34,833 bases of DNA from JAWKVD01 sp041398225 (GTDB taxonomy: Bacteria > Pseudomonadota > Alphaproteobacteria > Caulobacterales > Hyphomonadaceae), in the NCBI GenBank assembly GCA_041398225.1, contig JAWKVD010000029.1, positions 1 through 34,833 on the forward strand. Direction: 5' to 3'. The translations under genes were made by a program, and so were the position numbers. Below, piece after piece: positions 14,030 through 22,869 of this stretch; the stretch's first letter is position 1, and every line of letters starts with the position of its first letter. The notes under the pieces were generated by a model that was given only the letters and a program-made list of their open reading frames with translations, was not told where the DNA came from and searched no databases.

Positions 14030-17005
14030 ATGAGCAAAGAGCCCACAGGCAAAACGAACCCCTACAAGGACACGCTGTTCCTGCCGCGTACGGACTTTCC
14101 GATGCGCGCGGGACTGCCCCAGCAAGAACCGGCCCGTCTGGCGAAGTGGGAGGCGGACGACCTCTACGGCCAGCTTCGCAAGGATGCGAAGGGGCGGCCG
14201 CAATTCATGCTGCACGACGGTCCGCCGTATGCGAACGGCAACATCCACATCGGCACGGCGATGAACAAGATCCTGAAGGACATCGTGGTGCGGTCGCGCC
14301 AGATGACCGGATACGACGCCGACTATGTTCCGGGTTGGGATTGCCACGGACTTCCGATCGAATGGAAGGTCGAGGAGGCGTACCGCGCCAAGGGGCGGCA
14401 GAAACGCGAAGTCCCTCCGGGTGAGTTTCGCAAGGCGTGCCGCGACTACGCGACCACCTGGATCGACGTGCAGCGCGAAGAGTTCAAGCGTCTCGGCGTC
14501 GTCGGCGACTGGGCCGACCCGTATCTGACGATGGCGTATTCCTCCGAGGCCGCCACGGTTCGCGAGTTCCTGAAGGTCGCGGGCTCGGGGCAGCTCGTGC
14601 GCGGCGCCAAGCCGGTGATGTGGTCGCCGGTCGAGCAGACGGCGCTGGCCGAAGCGGAAATCGAATACGAGGACCGCAAGGCGACGACGATCTGGGTGAA
14701 ATTCCCGGTTGTCGAAGTCAGGCGTATGATTGAGCCTGGCGGCAATTGGGATTTGGTTTCTCACGCCAGCCCGACCACGACGTCTGAAGGTGAATTGGCG
14801 CTAGATTTGAGGGTTCCGAAAACCCACGTCGTCATCTGGACCACGACGCCGTGGACGATTCCCGCCAACCGCGCCGTCTCGTACAGCCCGTCCATCGACT
14901 ATGGTCTGTACGAGTGTACCGCGCTTGAAGAGAACCTACCGTTCGAACCGTGGATCAAGCCGGGCGACCGGATCATCGTTGCGGACAAGCTCGCCGAAAG
15001 CGTGATGAAGGCGGCGAAGGCGGCGAGCTGGTCGCGTGTCGCCGGCGTCTCGGCGGCCCAACTGAAAGCCATGACGCTGGCTCACCCGCTGCGCGATGCG
15101 GGGTTGGGCGGCTACGATTTCGATGTGCCCATGCTGGCCGGCGATCACGTCACCGACGACGCCGGCACGGGGTTCGTGCACACCGCGCCGGGGCATGGCG
15201 AGGACGACTACAACGTCTGGATCGCTTCGGGTCGCAAGAACACCGACATCCCCGACACCGTTGACGCTTTCGGCCGCTACACGAAGGAATGCCCCGGTTT
15301 CGAAGGACTCGAAATCATCACGCTTGAAGGCAAGAAGCGCGGTCAGGAAGGCCCGGCCAACAAGGCGGTCATCGAGAAGCTGGTCGAGGCGAACGCGCTT
15401 CTGGCGCGCGGGCTCACCACGCTGCGCGACGCCCACTCGTGGCGGTCCAAGGCCCCCGTGATCCGCCGCGCGACGCCGCAATGGTTCATCGCCATGGACC
15501 GCAAGCTTGATGACGGGCGAACGCTGCGCGAGCGCAGCCTTGCGGCGATCGCCGCGACGCAATTCGTGCCGGAACGCGGTCGCCAGCGCCTGCAGGCCAT
15601 GGTGGCGGAGCGACCGGACTGGCTCATCTCGCGTCAGCGGGCGTGGGGCGTTCCGATCACCCTGTTCGTCGAAAAGGCGACCGGCGAAATCCTGGTCGAC
15701 CAGGCGGTCAACGAACGCATCGTCGCCGCGGTGAGCGAAGGCGGCGCCGATGCTTGGTTCGCGGCCGACGCCCAGGCTTTCCTCGGGAACGCCTACGACG
15801 CGGACAAGTACGAGAAGGTCAACGACATTCTCGATGTCTGGTTCGACTCCGGAACCACGCACGCCTTCGCGCTGGAGGATCGCGGCCTCAAATGGCCGGC
15901 GGACGTTTATCTCGAAGGGTCGGACCAACACCGCGGCTGGTTCCAGTCGTCTCTGCTGGAGAGCTGCGCCACGCGCGGCCGCGCGCCCTATGACGCCGTG
16001 GTCACGCACGGGTTCATCGTCGCGCAGGACGGCCGGAAGATGTCGAAATCGCTCGGCAACACGATCTCGCCGCAAGATGTCTGCGCCCAGTCCGGCGCCG
16101 ATATTCTGAGGGGGTGGATCGCGGCGTCCGACTTCGCGGACGATCCGGCCTTCGGTCCCGACATTCTCGCGGCCAGCTCGGAGTCCTACCGCAAGGTTCG
16201 CAACACGCTGCGCTATCTGCTGGGCGGTCTCGACGGTTTCACCGACGCCGAAAAGGTCGCCGACGCGGACCTGCCGGAGTTGGAGCGCTGGGTGCGCCAC
16301 CGTCTCGCGGAAATGGATGCGGTCGTTCGCAAAGGTTATGAGAGCTACGATCTCAAATACGCCTTCCACGCGCTGGTGAATTTCTGCGTCGTCGACCTGT
16401 CGGCGGTCTATTTCGATATCCGCAAGGACAGCCTCTATTGCGACGCGCCTTCCACGTTGCGGCGCAGGGCGTGCCGGACGGTCATGGCCGAAGTGTTCGA
16501 ACGGCTCGTGATCTGGTTCGCGCCGGTGTTCGTCTTCACCTGCGAAGAGGCGTGGGAGGCCTACGGCCAGTCCTCGTCTGTGCACCTGTCCCAGTTCCCG
16601 CCGACGCCGGACGCCTGGCTCGACGCCGATCTGTCGGCCCGCTGGGATCGCATCTTCGAAGTTCGGCGGGCGGTTACGGGCGCGCTGGAAATCGAGCGGC
16701 GCGAGAAGCGCATCGGATCTTCGCTTGAGGCGCATGTCGACGTGGTGATCGCGGACCCCGCCAATCTCGCGGCGTTCGACGGGCTCGACGCGGCGGACAT
16801 CTTCATCACCTCCGGCGCCACGCTCAGCCAGGGCTCGGTAGAGGGCGGCGGCGTCGCCCAGGTCCGTTCGCGCAAGGCCGACGGCGTGAAGTGCGCGCGG
16901 TCGTGGAAGTATTTCGATCCGACGACTGCGGATCCGGACTTTCCGGATATCACGCCACGTGATGCAGTCGCTGTCCGCGAGTACCGACAGGGAAGTCAGG
17001 GATGA
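14030..17005 (+). CDS. ileS: Isoleucyl-tRNA synthetase
   Basis: A 991-residue class I aminoacyl-tRNA synthetase charging tRNA-Ile. The HIGH-type motif is PYANGNIHIGTA (His73-Ile-Gly-Thr76), KMSKS is exact at 670-674, and the editing-domain WTTTPWTIPANRA starts at about 270. The anticodon-binding C-terminal domain contains FTCEEAWEAYG. An ATG 63 bases further upstream is in frame, but the start at 14030 (MSKEPTGKTNPYKDTLFLP) matches the normal N terminus. Between about residues 231 and 264 there is an extra segment just before the editing domain, written in codons unlike the rest of the gene (see findings). The stop overlaps the lspA start by four bases, so the two are translationally coupled. 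Confidence 0.97.
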   Translation: MSKEPTGKTNPYKDTLFLPRTDFPMRAGLPQQEPARLAKWEADDLYGQLRKDAKGRPQFMLHDGPPYANGNIHIGTAMNKILKDIVVRSRQMTGYDADYVPGWDCHGLPIEWKVEEAYRAKGRQKREVPPGEFRKACRDYATTWIDVQREEFKRLGVVGDWADPYLTMAYSSEAATVREFLKVAGSGQLVRGAKPVMWSPVEQTALAEAEIEYEDRKATTIWVKFPVVEVRRMIEPGGNWDLVSHASPTTTSEGELALDLRVPKTHVVIWTTTPWTIPANRAVSYSPSIDYGLYECTALEENLPFEPWIKPGDRIIVADKLAESVMKAAKAASWSRVAGVSAAQLKAMTLAHPLRDAGLGGYDFDVPMLAGDHVTDDAGTGFVHTAPGHGEDDYNVWIASGRKNTDIPDTVDAFGRYTKECPGFEGLEIITLEGKKRGQEGPANKAVIEKLVEANALLARGLTTLRDAHSWRSKAPVIRRATPQWFIAMDRKLDDGRTLRERSLAAIAATQFVPERGRQRLQAMVAERPDWLISRQRAWGVPITLFVEKATGEILVDQAVNERIVAAVSEGGADAWFAADAQAFLGNAYDADKYEKVNDILDVWFDSGTTHAFALEDRGLKWPADVYLEGSDQHRGWFQSSLLESCATRGRAPYDAVVTHGFIVAQDGRKMSKSLGNTISPQDVCAQSGADILRGWIAASDFADDPAFGPDILAASSESYRKVRNTLRYLLGGLDGFTDAEKVADADLPELERWVRHRLAEMDAVVRKGYESYDLKYAFHALVNFCVVDLSAVYFDIRKDSLYCDAPSTLRRRACRTVMAEVFERLVIWFAPVFVFTCEEAWEAYGQSSSVHLSQFPPTPDAWLDADLSARWDRIFEVRRAVTGALEIERREKRIGSSLEAHVDVVIADPANLAAFDGLDAADIFITSGATLSQGSVEGGGVAQVRSRKADGVKCARSWKYFDPTTADPDFPDITPRDAVAVREYRQGSQG

Positions 17006-17553
17006 ATTCGCCCACCACCGATGAGCCGGCGGCGCAGCCGTCGCGGCGATACTGGATATTGGGCGGCGCGATCATCGTGATCGCGCTCGTTCTGGATCAG
17101 CTCACCAAGTACTGGATTCTCTCCGACCCGGCGTTCCGTGCGGTTCCCTGCCTGCGGGGGGAGGCGCCTTGCGGAGCGGTGCGGGTGACGGACTTCTTCA
17201 GCCTGACCATGCGGTGGAACCAGGGCGTCAGCTATGGCCTGCTGCAGGCCGAGGGGCTGGCCCGCTGGGCGCTGGTGATCCTGCAACTCGGCATCGCGGT
17301 CGGTTTCACGGTCTGGCTGTTCCGGGCGCAGCGCCTGTTGACGGCGATTTCGCTGTCGCTGGTGATCGGCGGGGCGGTGGGAAACAACCTGTTTGACCGG
17401 GTCCGGTTCGGCGCCGTCGTCGATTTTCTCGACTTCTCGTCGCTGCTTCCGTGGTTTCCCTACATTTTCAACGTCGCGGATACTGCGATTTCTGTCGGCG
17501 CGGCGCTTTTGTTGCTGGATCAGGTGCTGGCGGGCCGGAAATCTAGCGGCTAG
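17002..17553 (+). CDS. lspA: Lipoprotein signal peptidase II
   Basis: A 183-residue inner-membrane aspartic peptidase that cleaves the signal peptide of prolipoproteins at the lipidated cysteine. There are four transmembrane segments (about 18-38, 88-107, 112-129, 158-176). The catalytic aspartates are Asp141 (VVDFLDF) and Asp160 (FNVADTAI), preceded by the conserved RWNQGVSYG and GGAVGNNLFDRV motifs. The ATG lies within the last codons of ileS (ATGA overlap). The next gene encodes a lipoprotein, a likely substrate. Confidence 0.96.
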   Translation: MNSPTTDEPAAQPSRRYWILGGAIIVIALVLDQLTKYWILSDPAFRAVPCLRGEAPCGAVRVTDFFSLTMRWNQGVSYGLLQAEGLARWALVILQLGIAVGFTVWLFRAQRLLTAISLSLVIGGAVGNNLFDRVRFGAVVDFLDFSSLLPWFPYIFNVADTAISVGAALLLLDQVLAGRKSSG

Positions 17554-17598
17554 GGTGCAGCCGATTTTCCAACTCCCGTATGTGAGGAGCGTACCTCG

Positions 17599-18111
17599 GT
17601 GAAACTCAGAACCACCCTTCCGCTGATCGCGGTGAGCGTCGCAGCCCTCAGCGCCTGCGCTTCAGGGCCCCGGACGCCGGATGAGTTCCGTGTCGTTCGC
17701 AAGGCGCCGCTCACGGTTCCGCCGGACTTCAACCTGCGTCCGCCGTCGCCGGGCGAAAGCCGGCCGCAGGAACTCGCGCCAGACGCGCAGGCCCGCGTGG
17801 CCCTGTTCGGCGCGGATCTCGGCCAGGGAGCCACCGAGGGCGAGAAACTGCTCGTGACGCGCGCGGGCGGCGACGCCGTCGACCGCTCGATCCGGGCGTC
17901 CGTGGACTTTGATTCCACCCAGCTTCTGCACAAGAACCGCAGCTTCGCCGACAAGATCCTGTCTTTCGGCTCCACCCCCAAGGACCCGGTGATCGATCCC
18001 GAGGCGGAAGCCGCGCGGCTGGAAGAAGACAAGACCATCGCCGCCGAGGTTACCGGCGGGGGCGATGTCATGATCAAGCGCAAGTCGTCGAAAAAGCTTC
18101 CCGGGCTCTAG
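17599..18111 (+). CDS. DUF3035 family lipoprotein
   Basis: A 170-residue envelope protein with a GTG start after a GGAG-containing leader. The signal peptide ends in the lipobox LSAC, giving lipidated Cys20. Then come the family block RTPDEFRVVRKAPLTVPPDF and LRPPSPGESRP (about 24-56), a disordered middle region and a basic tail ending KSSKKLPGL. DUF3035 proteins are found after lspA in many alphaproteobacteria; their role is not known. No enzymatic motif is seen. It is probably in the ileS-lspA transcript. Confidence 0.85.
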   Translation: MKLRTTLPLIAVSVAALSACASGPRTPDEFRVVRKAPLTVPPDFNLRPPSPGESRPQELAPDAQARVALFGADLGQGATEGEKLLVTRAGGDAVDRSIRASVDFDSTQLLHKNRSFADKILSFGSTPKDPVIDPEAEAARLEEDKTIAAEVTGGGDVMIKRKSSKKLPGL

Positions 18112-18132
18112 GGCCGGATCGCATCGGCTTTC

Positions 18133-18147
18133 GGGATGTTTCATCCC
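18133..18147. terminator. Short hairpin downstream of DUF3035 gene
   Basis: GGGATG-TTT-CATCCC forms a perfect 6-bp stem 21 bases after the DUF3035 stop and about 95 bases before the mutL start. It lacks a T-run directly after the stem, so a role as terminator is only possible. Confidence 0.3.
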
Positions 18148-18241
18148 CCGCTTTGACAGGCCGCAGGCGTGTCAGCTCAGCCAGGCGGCGATATGCTGCG
18201 CCATGCCCGATTCGTCGCATAGCGTGCCTTCGGAGGACAGC

Positions 18242-20127
18242 GTGACCGCCGGTTCGTCTGCGGGCGTCAGGATTCGCCGCCTTCCGGCCGATGCGGTCAA
18301 CAAGATCGCTGCCGGCGAGGTGGTTGAGCGCCCGGCGGCGGCGGTCAAGGAACTTGTCGAAAATGCTCTGGACGCCGGGGCGACTTCCATCCGTGTCCGC
18401 ATCGAACGCGGGGGGCTGCAGGCCCTGATCGTCGAGGATGACGGGTCGGGCATGTCGGCCGCCGAACTCAGCGTCGCGGTGGAGCGGCACGCAACCTCCA
18501 AACTGGCGCCGGACGATGCGGGTCAGGTTGATCTGCTCGATATCCGCACGATGGGATTTCGCGGCGAAGCGCTTCCGTCCATCGGCTCCGTGTCGCGCAT
18601 GAAGATCGAAACCCGAAGCCGCGATGCGTCGTCGGGCTCGTCGATTTCGGTCGAGGGCGGAGAGGTGAGCGAGGTCGGGCCGTGCGCCTGGACGGGCCGC
18701 TCGGATCACGGTTGCCGGGTCGAGGTCCGAGACCTGTTCTTCGCCACGCCGGCGCGCCTCAAGTTTCTCAAGTCCGAACGGTCCGAAGCGCAGGCGGTCG
18801 GCGATGTCGTGAAGCGGCTGGCGCTTGCGCGTCCGGACGTCGCCTTCGTTTTGGAGAGCGAGGAGCGTGTCACGCTCAAACTGCCCGCCGAGATGGGCGA
18901 TCCGGTCCAGATGCGTCTGGCGCGGCTCGGCGCCGTTCTCGGCAAGGAGTTTCGCGAGAACGCGCTTGAGATCGACGCCGAGCGCGACGGCGTGCAGGTC
19001 TACGGGTTCGCGGGCCTGCCGACGTTCAATCGCGGCAGCGCGCAGCATCAATACCTGTTCGTCAACGGCCGGCCGGTGAAGGACCGGATGCTCACGGGCG
19101 TCATTCGCGCGGCCTATCAGGACTTCCTCGCGCGGGATCGCCACCCGATGGCGGCGCTGTTCGTCGAACTCGATCCGCATCATGTCGACGTCAACGTGCA
19201 CCCGGCGAAGACCGAAGTGCGTTTCCGCGACAGCGCCGGCGTGCGCGGCCTGCTGATCGGCGCCTTGCGCCACGCGCTCGCCGCCGCCGGTCACCGCGCG
19301 AGCACCACGGTTGCAGGCGCCGCGCTGGGCTCCATGCGGCCGGAAACCTCCGGCGTTTCTCACGGACTGCCATGGGCGCGAACCGCCGCGCCGTCCTATG
19401 CCGGATATTCCGCGCGCAGTTTCGAGGAGCCCGCTCCGGGCGCGTTCGAGCCTTCGCCGCTGGCGCCGGACACCCTTCGCGAGGCTGTCGACGCCTTGTC
19501 CGCGCCCTCAACCGCCGAAGGTCTGGCGAGCGAGGCGTATGAGGGCGGGCCGCCGCCCTTGGGGCTCGCACGCGCGCAATTGCACGAGACCTATATCGTC
19601 TCGCAGACGCGCGACGGCATGGTGATCGTCGACCAGCACGCCGCGCACGAGCGTCTGGTCTATGAGCGCATGAAAGCCGCGATGGCGGCCAACGGCGTTC
19701 AGCGCCAGTCGCTTCTGATCCCCGAGATTGTCGAATTGTCTGAAGTCGAAGCGGAGCGCGTTTGTGCTCGCGCCGGGGAGTTCCTTGCCTTCGGCCTCGA
19801 ACTCGAACCGTTCGGCAAGGGAGCCGTCGCGGTGCGGGCCACGCCGGCGCTGTTCGGCGTCATGGATGTCGCCGGACTGGTGCGCGATCTGGCCGACGAT
19901 CTGGCGGAATACGATTCAAGCCTCAGCCTGACGGGCCGGTTCGAAGAGATCATGGGATCGATGGCGTGCCGCGGCTCGGTTCGCGCAAGGCGCCTCCCGT
20001 GGAAGAGATGAACGCGCTGCTTCGGCAGATGGAGGCGACGCCGCATTCCGGCCAGTGCAATCATGGCCGCCCGACTTACGTCGAACTCAAGCTGGCCGAT
20101 ATCGAACGCCTGTTCGGTAGGCGTTGA
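18242..20127 (+). CDS. mutL: DNA mismatch repair protein MutL, apparent frameshift near the 3' end
   Basis: MutL is an ATPase that links mismatch recognition to strand excision. The GHKL ATPase domain shows VKELVENALDAGA, DDGSGM and GFRGEALPSIGS; the C-terminal domain has the endonuclease motif DQHAAHERLVYE (Asp464 onward, DQHAx2Ex4E) and ACR in MACRGSVRA. The open frame then stops at 20011 after RRLPWKR. In another frame from 19999, VEEMNALLRQMEATP, GQCNHGRPT and the final IERLFGRR continue the family C terminus to 20127. A one-base loss (or four) between about 19988 and 19999 explains this. As written, the product is 589 residues and lacks 42 C-terminal residues including CNHGRP and FxR. 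The GTG start at 18242 has a GGAGGA site; an ATG at 18203 is also in frame. Confidence 0.9.
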
Positions 20128-20141
20128 GCAGGCGCCGCTGA

Positions 20142-20726
20142 TCAGGCTCTCATCCGCTCCGCCGCCTCGCGCACCGGGCGGAAGCTCATTCGGTGATGCG
20201 GGCAGGGCCCGTGCGTGCGCAGCGCCTCAAGATGGGTCTTGGCTCCATAACCCTTGTGGCTGGCGAACCCGTAGACCGGAAACTCTTCATGCAGCGCGAG
20301 CATGACGCCGTCGCGAGCGGTCTTCGCGAGGATCGAGGCGGCTGAAATCGCGGGTTCGATCGCGTCGCCCCCGATCAGGCAGGTCACGGTGCAGGCGAGG
20401 TCGGGCGGGTCGTTGCCGTCGACCAGCGCCAGGTCGGGCGTGAGTTTGAGGCCCTGACAGGCCCGGCGCATCGCCAGCAGGTTGGCCTGTCGAATGTTGA
20501 GGCGGTCGATTTCCTCGACCGTGGCGAATGCAACCGACCAGGCCAAAGCGCGTTCGCGAATCTCGACGGCCAGCGCAAGGCGGCGTTTTTCGGTCAACGT
20601 CTTGGAATCCGCGAGACCCGCAATACCTTTTGCTGGATCGAGAATGACGGCTGCGGCGTATACCGGGCCGGCGAGCGGACCTCGGCCCGCCTCGTCTATC
20701 CCGCATATGACCCTGTGCGCCGTCAT
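20142..20726 (-). CDS. rnhB: Ribonuclease HII
   Basis: A 194-residue cytosolic nuclease that cuts the RNA strand of RNA-DNA hybrids and single ribonucleotides misincorporated in DNA. The motif CGIDEAGRGPLAGPV supplies Asp11 and Glu12; VDGND gives Asp103, and the segment around Asp121 (GGDAIEPAISAASILAK) completes the four-acid metal site. The C-terminal YGFASHKGYGAKTHLEAL is the hybrid-binding signature. The length is standard. It converges on mutL with only 14 bases between the stop codons, and it is divergent from the quinone oxidoreductase gene. Confidence 0.96.
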   Translation of the reverse strand: MTAHRVICGIDEAGRGPLAGPVYAAAVILDPAKGIAGLADSKTLTEKRRLALAVEIRERALAWSVAFATVEEIDRLNIRQANLLAMRRACQGLKLTPDLALVDGNDPPDLACTVTCLIGGDAIEPAISAASILAKTARDGVMLALHEEFPVYGFASHKGYGAKTHLEALRTHGPCPHHRMSFRPVREAAERMRA

Positions 20727-20776
20727 CCCGCGACTTCATCCGAGTCGTCGGCGACGCATCAAGAGGGAACGTCCAA

Positions 20777-21751
20777 TTGTCCACCGCAGATGTCATCCGA
20801 GTGCGCCAGCATGGCGGTCCCGAAGTCATGATCCTGGAAACGGAGGATTTGCCGCCGCCGGGACCGGGCGAAGTCCTGCTGCGCCACACGGCGATCGGGC
20901 TCAACTTCATCGATATTTATGTGCGGACGGGTCTTTACCCCTCCAAGCTGCCGGTTGTGCCCGGAATGGAGGCGGCCGGCGTGGTCGAGGCGGTCGGCGA
21001 GGGCGTCAGCACGCTGAAGCCGGGCGATCGCGTGGTCTATAACGGCCTGCCGGGCGCGTATTCATCGGCGCGCATTGCGCCGGCGGACCGGCTAATCCCG
21101 ATCCCCGACGGCATCGCCGACGAACAGGCCGCCGCGTTGTTCCTGAAAGGCCTGACGGCCTGGATGCTGCTGTTCGAAATCCGCCAGCCGAAGGCCGGAG
21201 AGAGCGTCCTGTTGTGGGCGGCGGCTGGCGGCGTGGGCTCAATCGTTGCGCCCTGGGCCAGCGCCCTTGGCGCAAGGGTGATCGGCGTCGTCTCCAGCGA
21301 GGAAAAGGCGGCGCTTGCGCGGAGCTATGGCTGCTCCGACGTCGTTTTGTCGGGCGAGGACGTCGCCGCGCGGGTTCGCGACCTCACCGGCGGAAAGGGC
21401 GTGTCGGTTTCCTATGACGGGGTCGGCAAGGCCTCGGCCGACGCCAGCCTGCAATCCCTGCATCCGCGCGGCTGGTTCATCAGCTATGGCAACGCTTCGG
21501 GCCCCGTCGATCCGATTCCGCCGTTGAGGCTCAGCCAGGGCGGCTCGCTGGTGATGACGCGCCCGACGCTGTTTCATTTCACAAGTACGCGGGCGGATCT
21601 CGAGCGCGGCGCGGCGGCCCTTTGGGGAGCGGTTCGGTCTGGCGCGGTGAAGGCCGACATCCGCCAGCGGTTCGATCTCAAGGATGCGGCCGAGGCGCAC
21701 CGTGCGTTGGCCGCGCGGGAAACCGCCGGCGCCACGGTGATTATTCCCTAG
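20777..21751 (+). CDS. NADPH:quinone oxidoreductase, zeta-crystallin type MDR
   Basis: A 324-residue zinc-free medium-chain dehydrogenase/reductase. The start is TTG, supported by an AAGAGGGA ribosome binding site eight bases upstream and by the family N terminus beginning right there; the next Met is 17 codons inside. LNFIDIYVRTGLYP (about 42-55) is the QOR signature, PGMEAAGVVEAVG follows, and the NADPH loop is WAAAGGVGS (147-155). These enzymes reduce quinones or enones one or two electrons at a time with NADPH. Its last 11 bases overlap the 3' end of rsmD on the other strand. Confidence 0.9.
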   Translation: MSTADVIRVRQHGGPEVMILETEDLPPPGPGEVLLRHTAIGLNFIDIYVRTGLYPSKLPVVPGMEAAGVVEAVGEGVSTLKPGDRVVYNGLPGAYSSARIAPADRLIPIPDGIADEQAAALFLKGLTAWMLLFEIRQPKAGESVLLWAAAGGVGSIVAPWASALGARVIGVVSSEEKAALARSYGCSDVVLSGEDVAARVRDLTGGKGVSVSYDGVGKASADASLQSLHPRGWFISYGNASGPVDPIPPLRLSQGGSLVMTRPTLFHFTSTRADLERGAAALWGAVRSGAVKADIRQRFDLKDAAEAHRALAARETAGATVIIP

Positions 21752-22319
21752 CGCCGTTTTCCCGTTTGTAGATCGTGATCCGTGCGGCGCCGTAGAGCCG
21801 GGTGTCCAGAACCGACCAGTTCGGCAGATCGGGCGTGTCTTCTTCCGATCCGGTTTCGGCGATCAGGATCGCTTCGGGCGTCAGCCAGCCGCCGCTTTCG
21901 AGTTGGGCGGTGGCTTTGGGGACGAGGTTGTAGCCATAGGGCGGGTCCATGAAGACCAGGTCGAACGGAGCGCCCAGAGACGCCGGGCGCGTCCCGAGAT
22001 CGGTCGCGGAGCGTCGGTGGATGCGTGTGACGCCGAAAAGCTGGAAATGTTCGATGTTGTCGCGGATGCAGCCGCGCGCCGCACTGTCGGCTTCGATGAA
22101 CAGGCAGAAGGCCGCGCCGCGCGACAGGGCCTCGACGCCCAGCGCGCCGGAACCGGCGAACGCGTCGATCACGCGGAGCCCCTCGAACGCGGGCGCCCAT
22201 TCGGCGTGCATCAGGATATTGAACAGCGCTTCGCGCGTCCGGTCGGATGTCGGACGGGTTACGCGTCCCTCCGGCGCCCGGATGTGCCTGCCTCTGAAAT
22301 TTCCGCCTACGACTCGCAT
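21741..22319 (-). CDS. rsmD: 16S rRNA (guanine(966)-N2)-methyltransferase RsmD
   Basis: A 192-residue SAM-dependent methyltransferase acting on G966 of 16S rRNA in the assembled small-subunit particle. It starts MRVVGGNFRGRHIRAPEG, the RsmD N terminus, then has RPTSDRTREALFNIL. The SAM-binding loop is DAFAGSGALGVEALSRGA (52-69), and the catalytic DPPY is at 125-128. The length is typical. The 3' end overlaps the convergent quinone oxidoreductase gene by 11 bases. tadA is transcribed away from it, 76 bases upstream. Confidence 0.95.
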   Translation of the reverse strand: MRVVGGNFRGRHIRAPEGRVTRPTSDRTREALFNILMHAEWAPAFEGLRVIDAFAGSGALGVEALSRGAAFCLFIEADSAARGCIRDNIEHFQLFGVTRIHRRSATDLGTRPASLGAPFDLVFMDPPYGYNLVPKATAQLESGGWLTPEAILIAETGSEEDTPDLPNWSVLDTRLYGAARITIYKRENGARE

Positions 22320-22395
22320 GCGGGGGACCTAGCATTGTCCGGCACGCTGGGAGAAGAGGCTGGATCGCGGGCGAAAAGCGCGGAATAGAGCGTCC

Positions 22396-22863
22396 ATGAC
22401 CGACAGTCGCGACGAACACTGGATGAACCGAGCGCTCGAAGAGGCGCGAACGGCCGCCGCTTCCGGCGAGGTGCCGGTCGGCGCCGTCATCGTCGATCCG
22501 GCGACGGATACGCTGGTCGCCAGCGCCTGGAACCGCCCCATCGGCGAGAACGATCCGACCGCGCACGCGGAAATCCTCGCCATGCGGGCCGCCGGCGCCG
22601 CGCTTGGAAACTATCGGCTCACAGGGCTGGACCTCTATGTAACGCTTGAGCCGTGCGCGATGTGCGCCGGGGCGATTTCTCACGCCCGATTGCGTCGGCT
22701 GGTCTACGGCGCGGACGACCCCAAGGGCGGCGGCGTTTCGCATGGCGGGCGGTTCTTCGAACAGCCAACCTGCCACTGGAAACCGGAAGTGGTCGGCGGC
22801 GTGCGCGCGACCGAATGCGGAGACCTGTTGCGGGCGTTCTTCCGCGCCAAACGCTCGGGCTAG
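22396..22863 (+). CDS. tadA: tRNA(adenine34) deaminase TadA
   Basis: A 155-residue zinc deaminase that converts A34 to inosine in the anticodon of tRNA-Arg(ACG). The zinc and proton-transfer residues are in TAHAEILAM (His57, Glu59) and PCAMCAGAI (Cys87, Cys90). The family block DPKGGGVSHGG follows, and the usual C-terminal ECGDLLRAFFRAKR is present. The length and motif spacing match TadA rather than free cytidine or guanine deaminases. The stop lies 6 bases from the stop of the convergent DUF3298 gene. Confidence 0.94.
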   Translation: MTDSRDEHWMNRALEEARTAAASGEVPVGAVIVDPATDTLVASAWNRPIGENDPTAHAEILAMRAAGAALGNYRLTGLDLYVTLEPCAMCAGAISHARLRRLVYGADDPKGGGVSHGGRFFEQPTCHWKPEVVGGVRATECGDLLRAFFRAKRSG

Positions 22864-22869
22864 ATCGAG

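Noticed and set aside
14936..16735. 599-codon minus-strand open frame antisense to ileS
   Set aside because: The opposite strand has KMSKS and other IleS motifs; the antisense product has no recognisable domain and an Arg-rich shadow composition.
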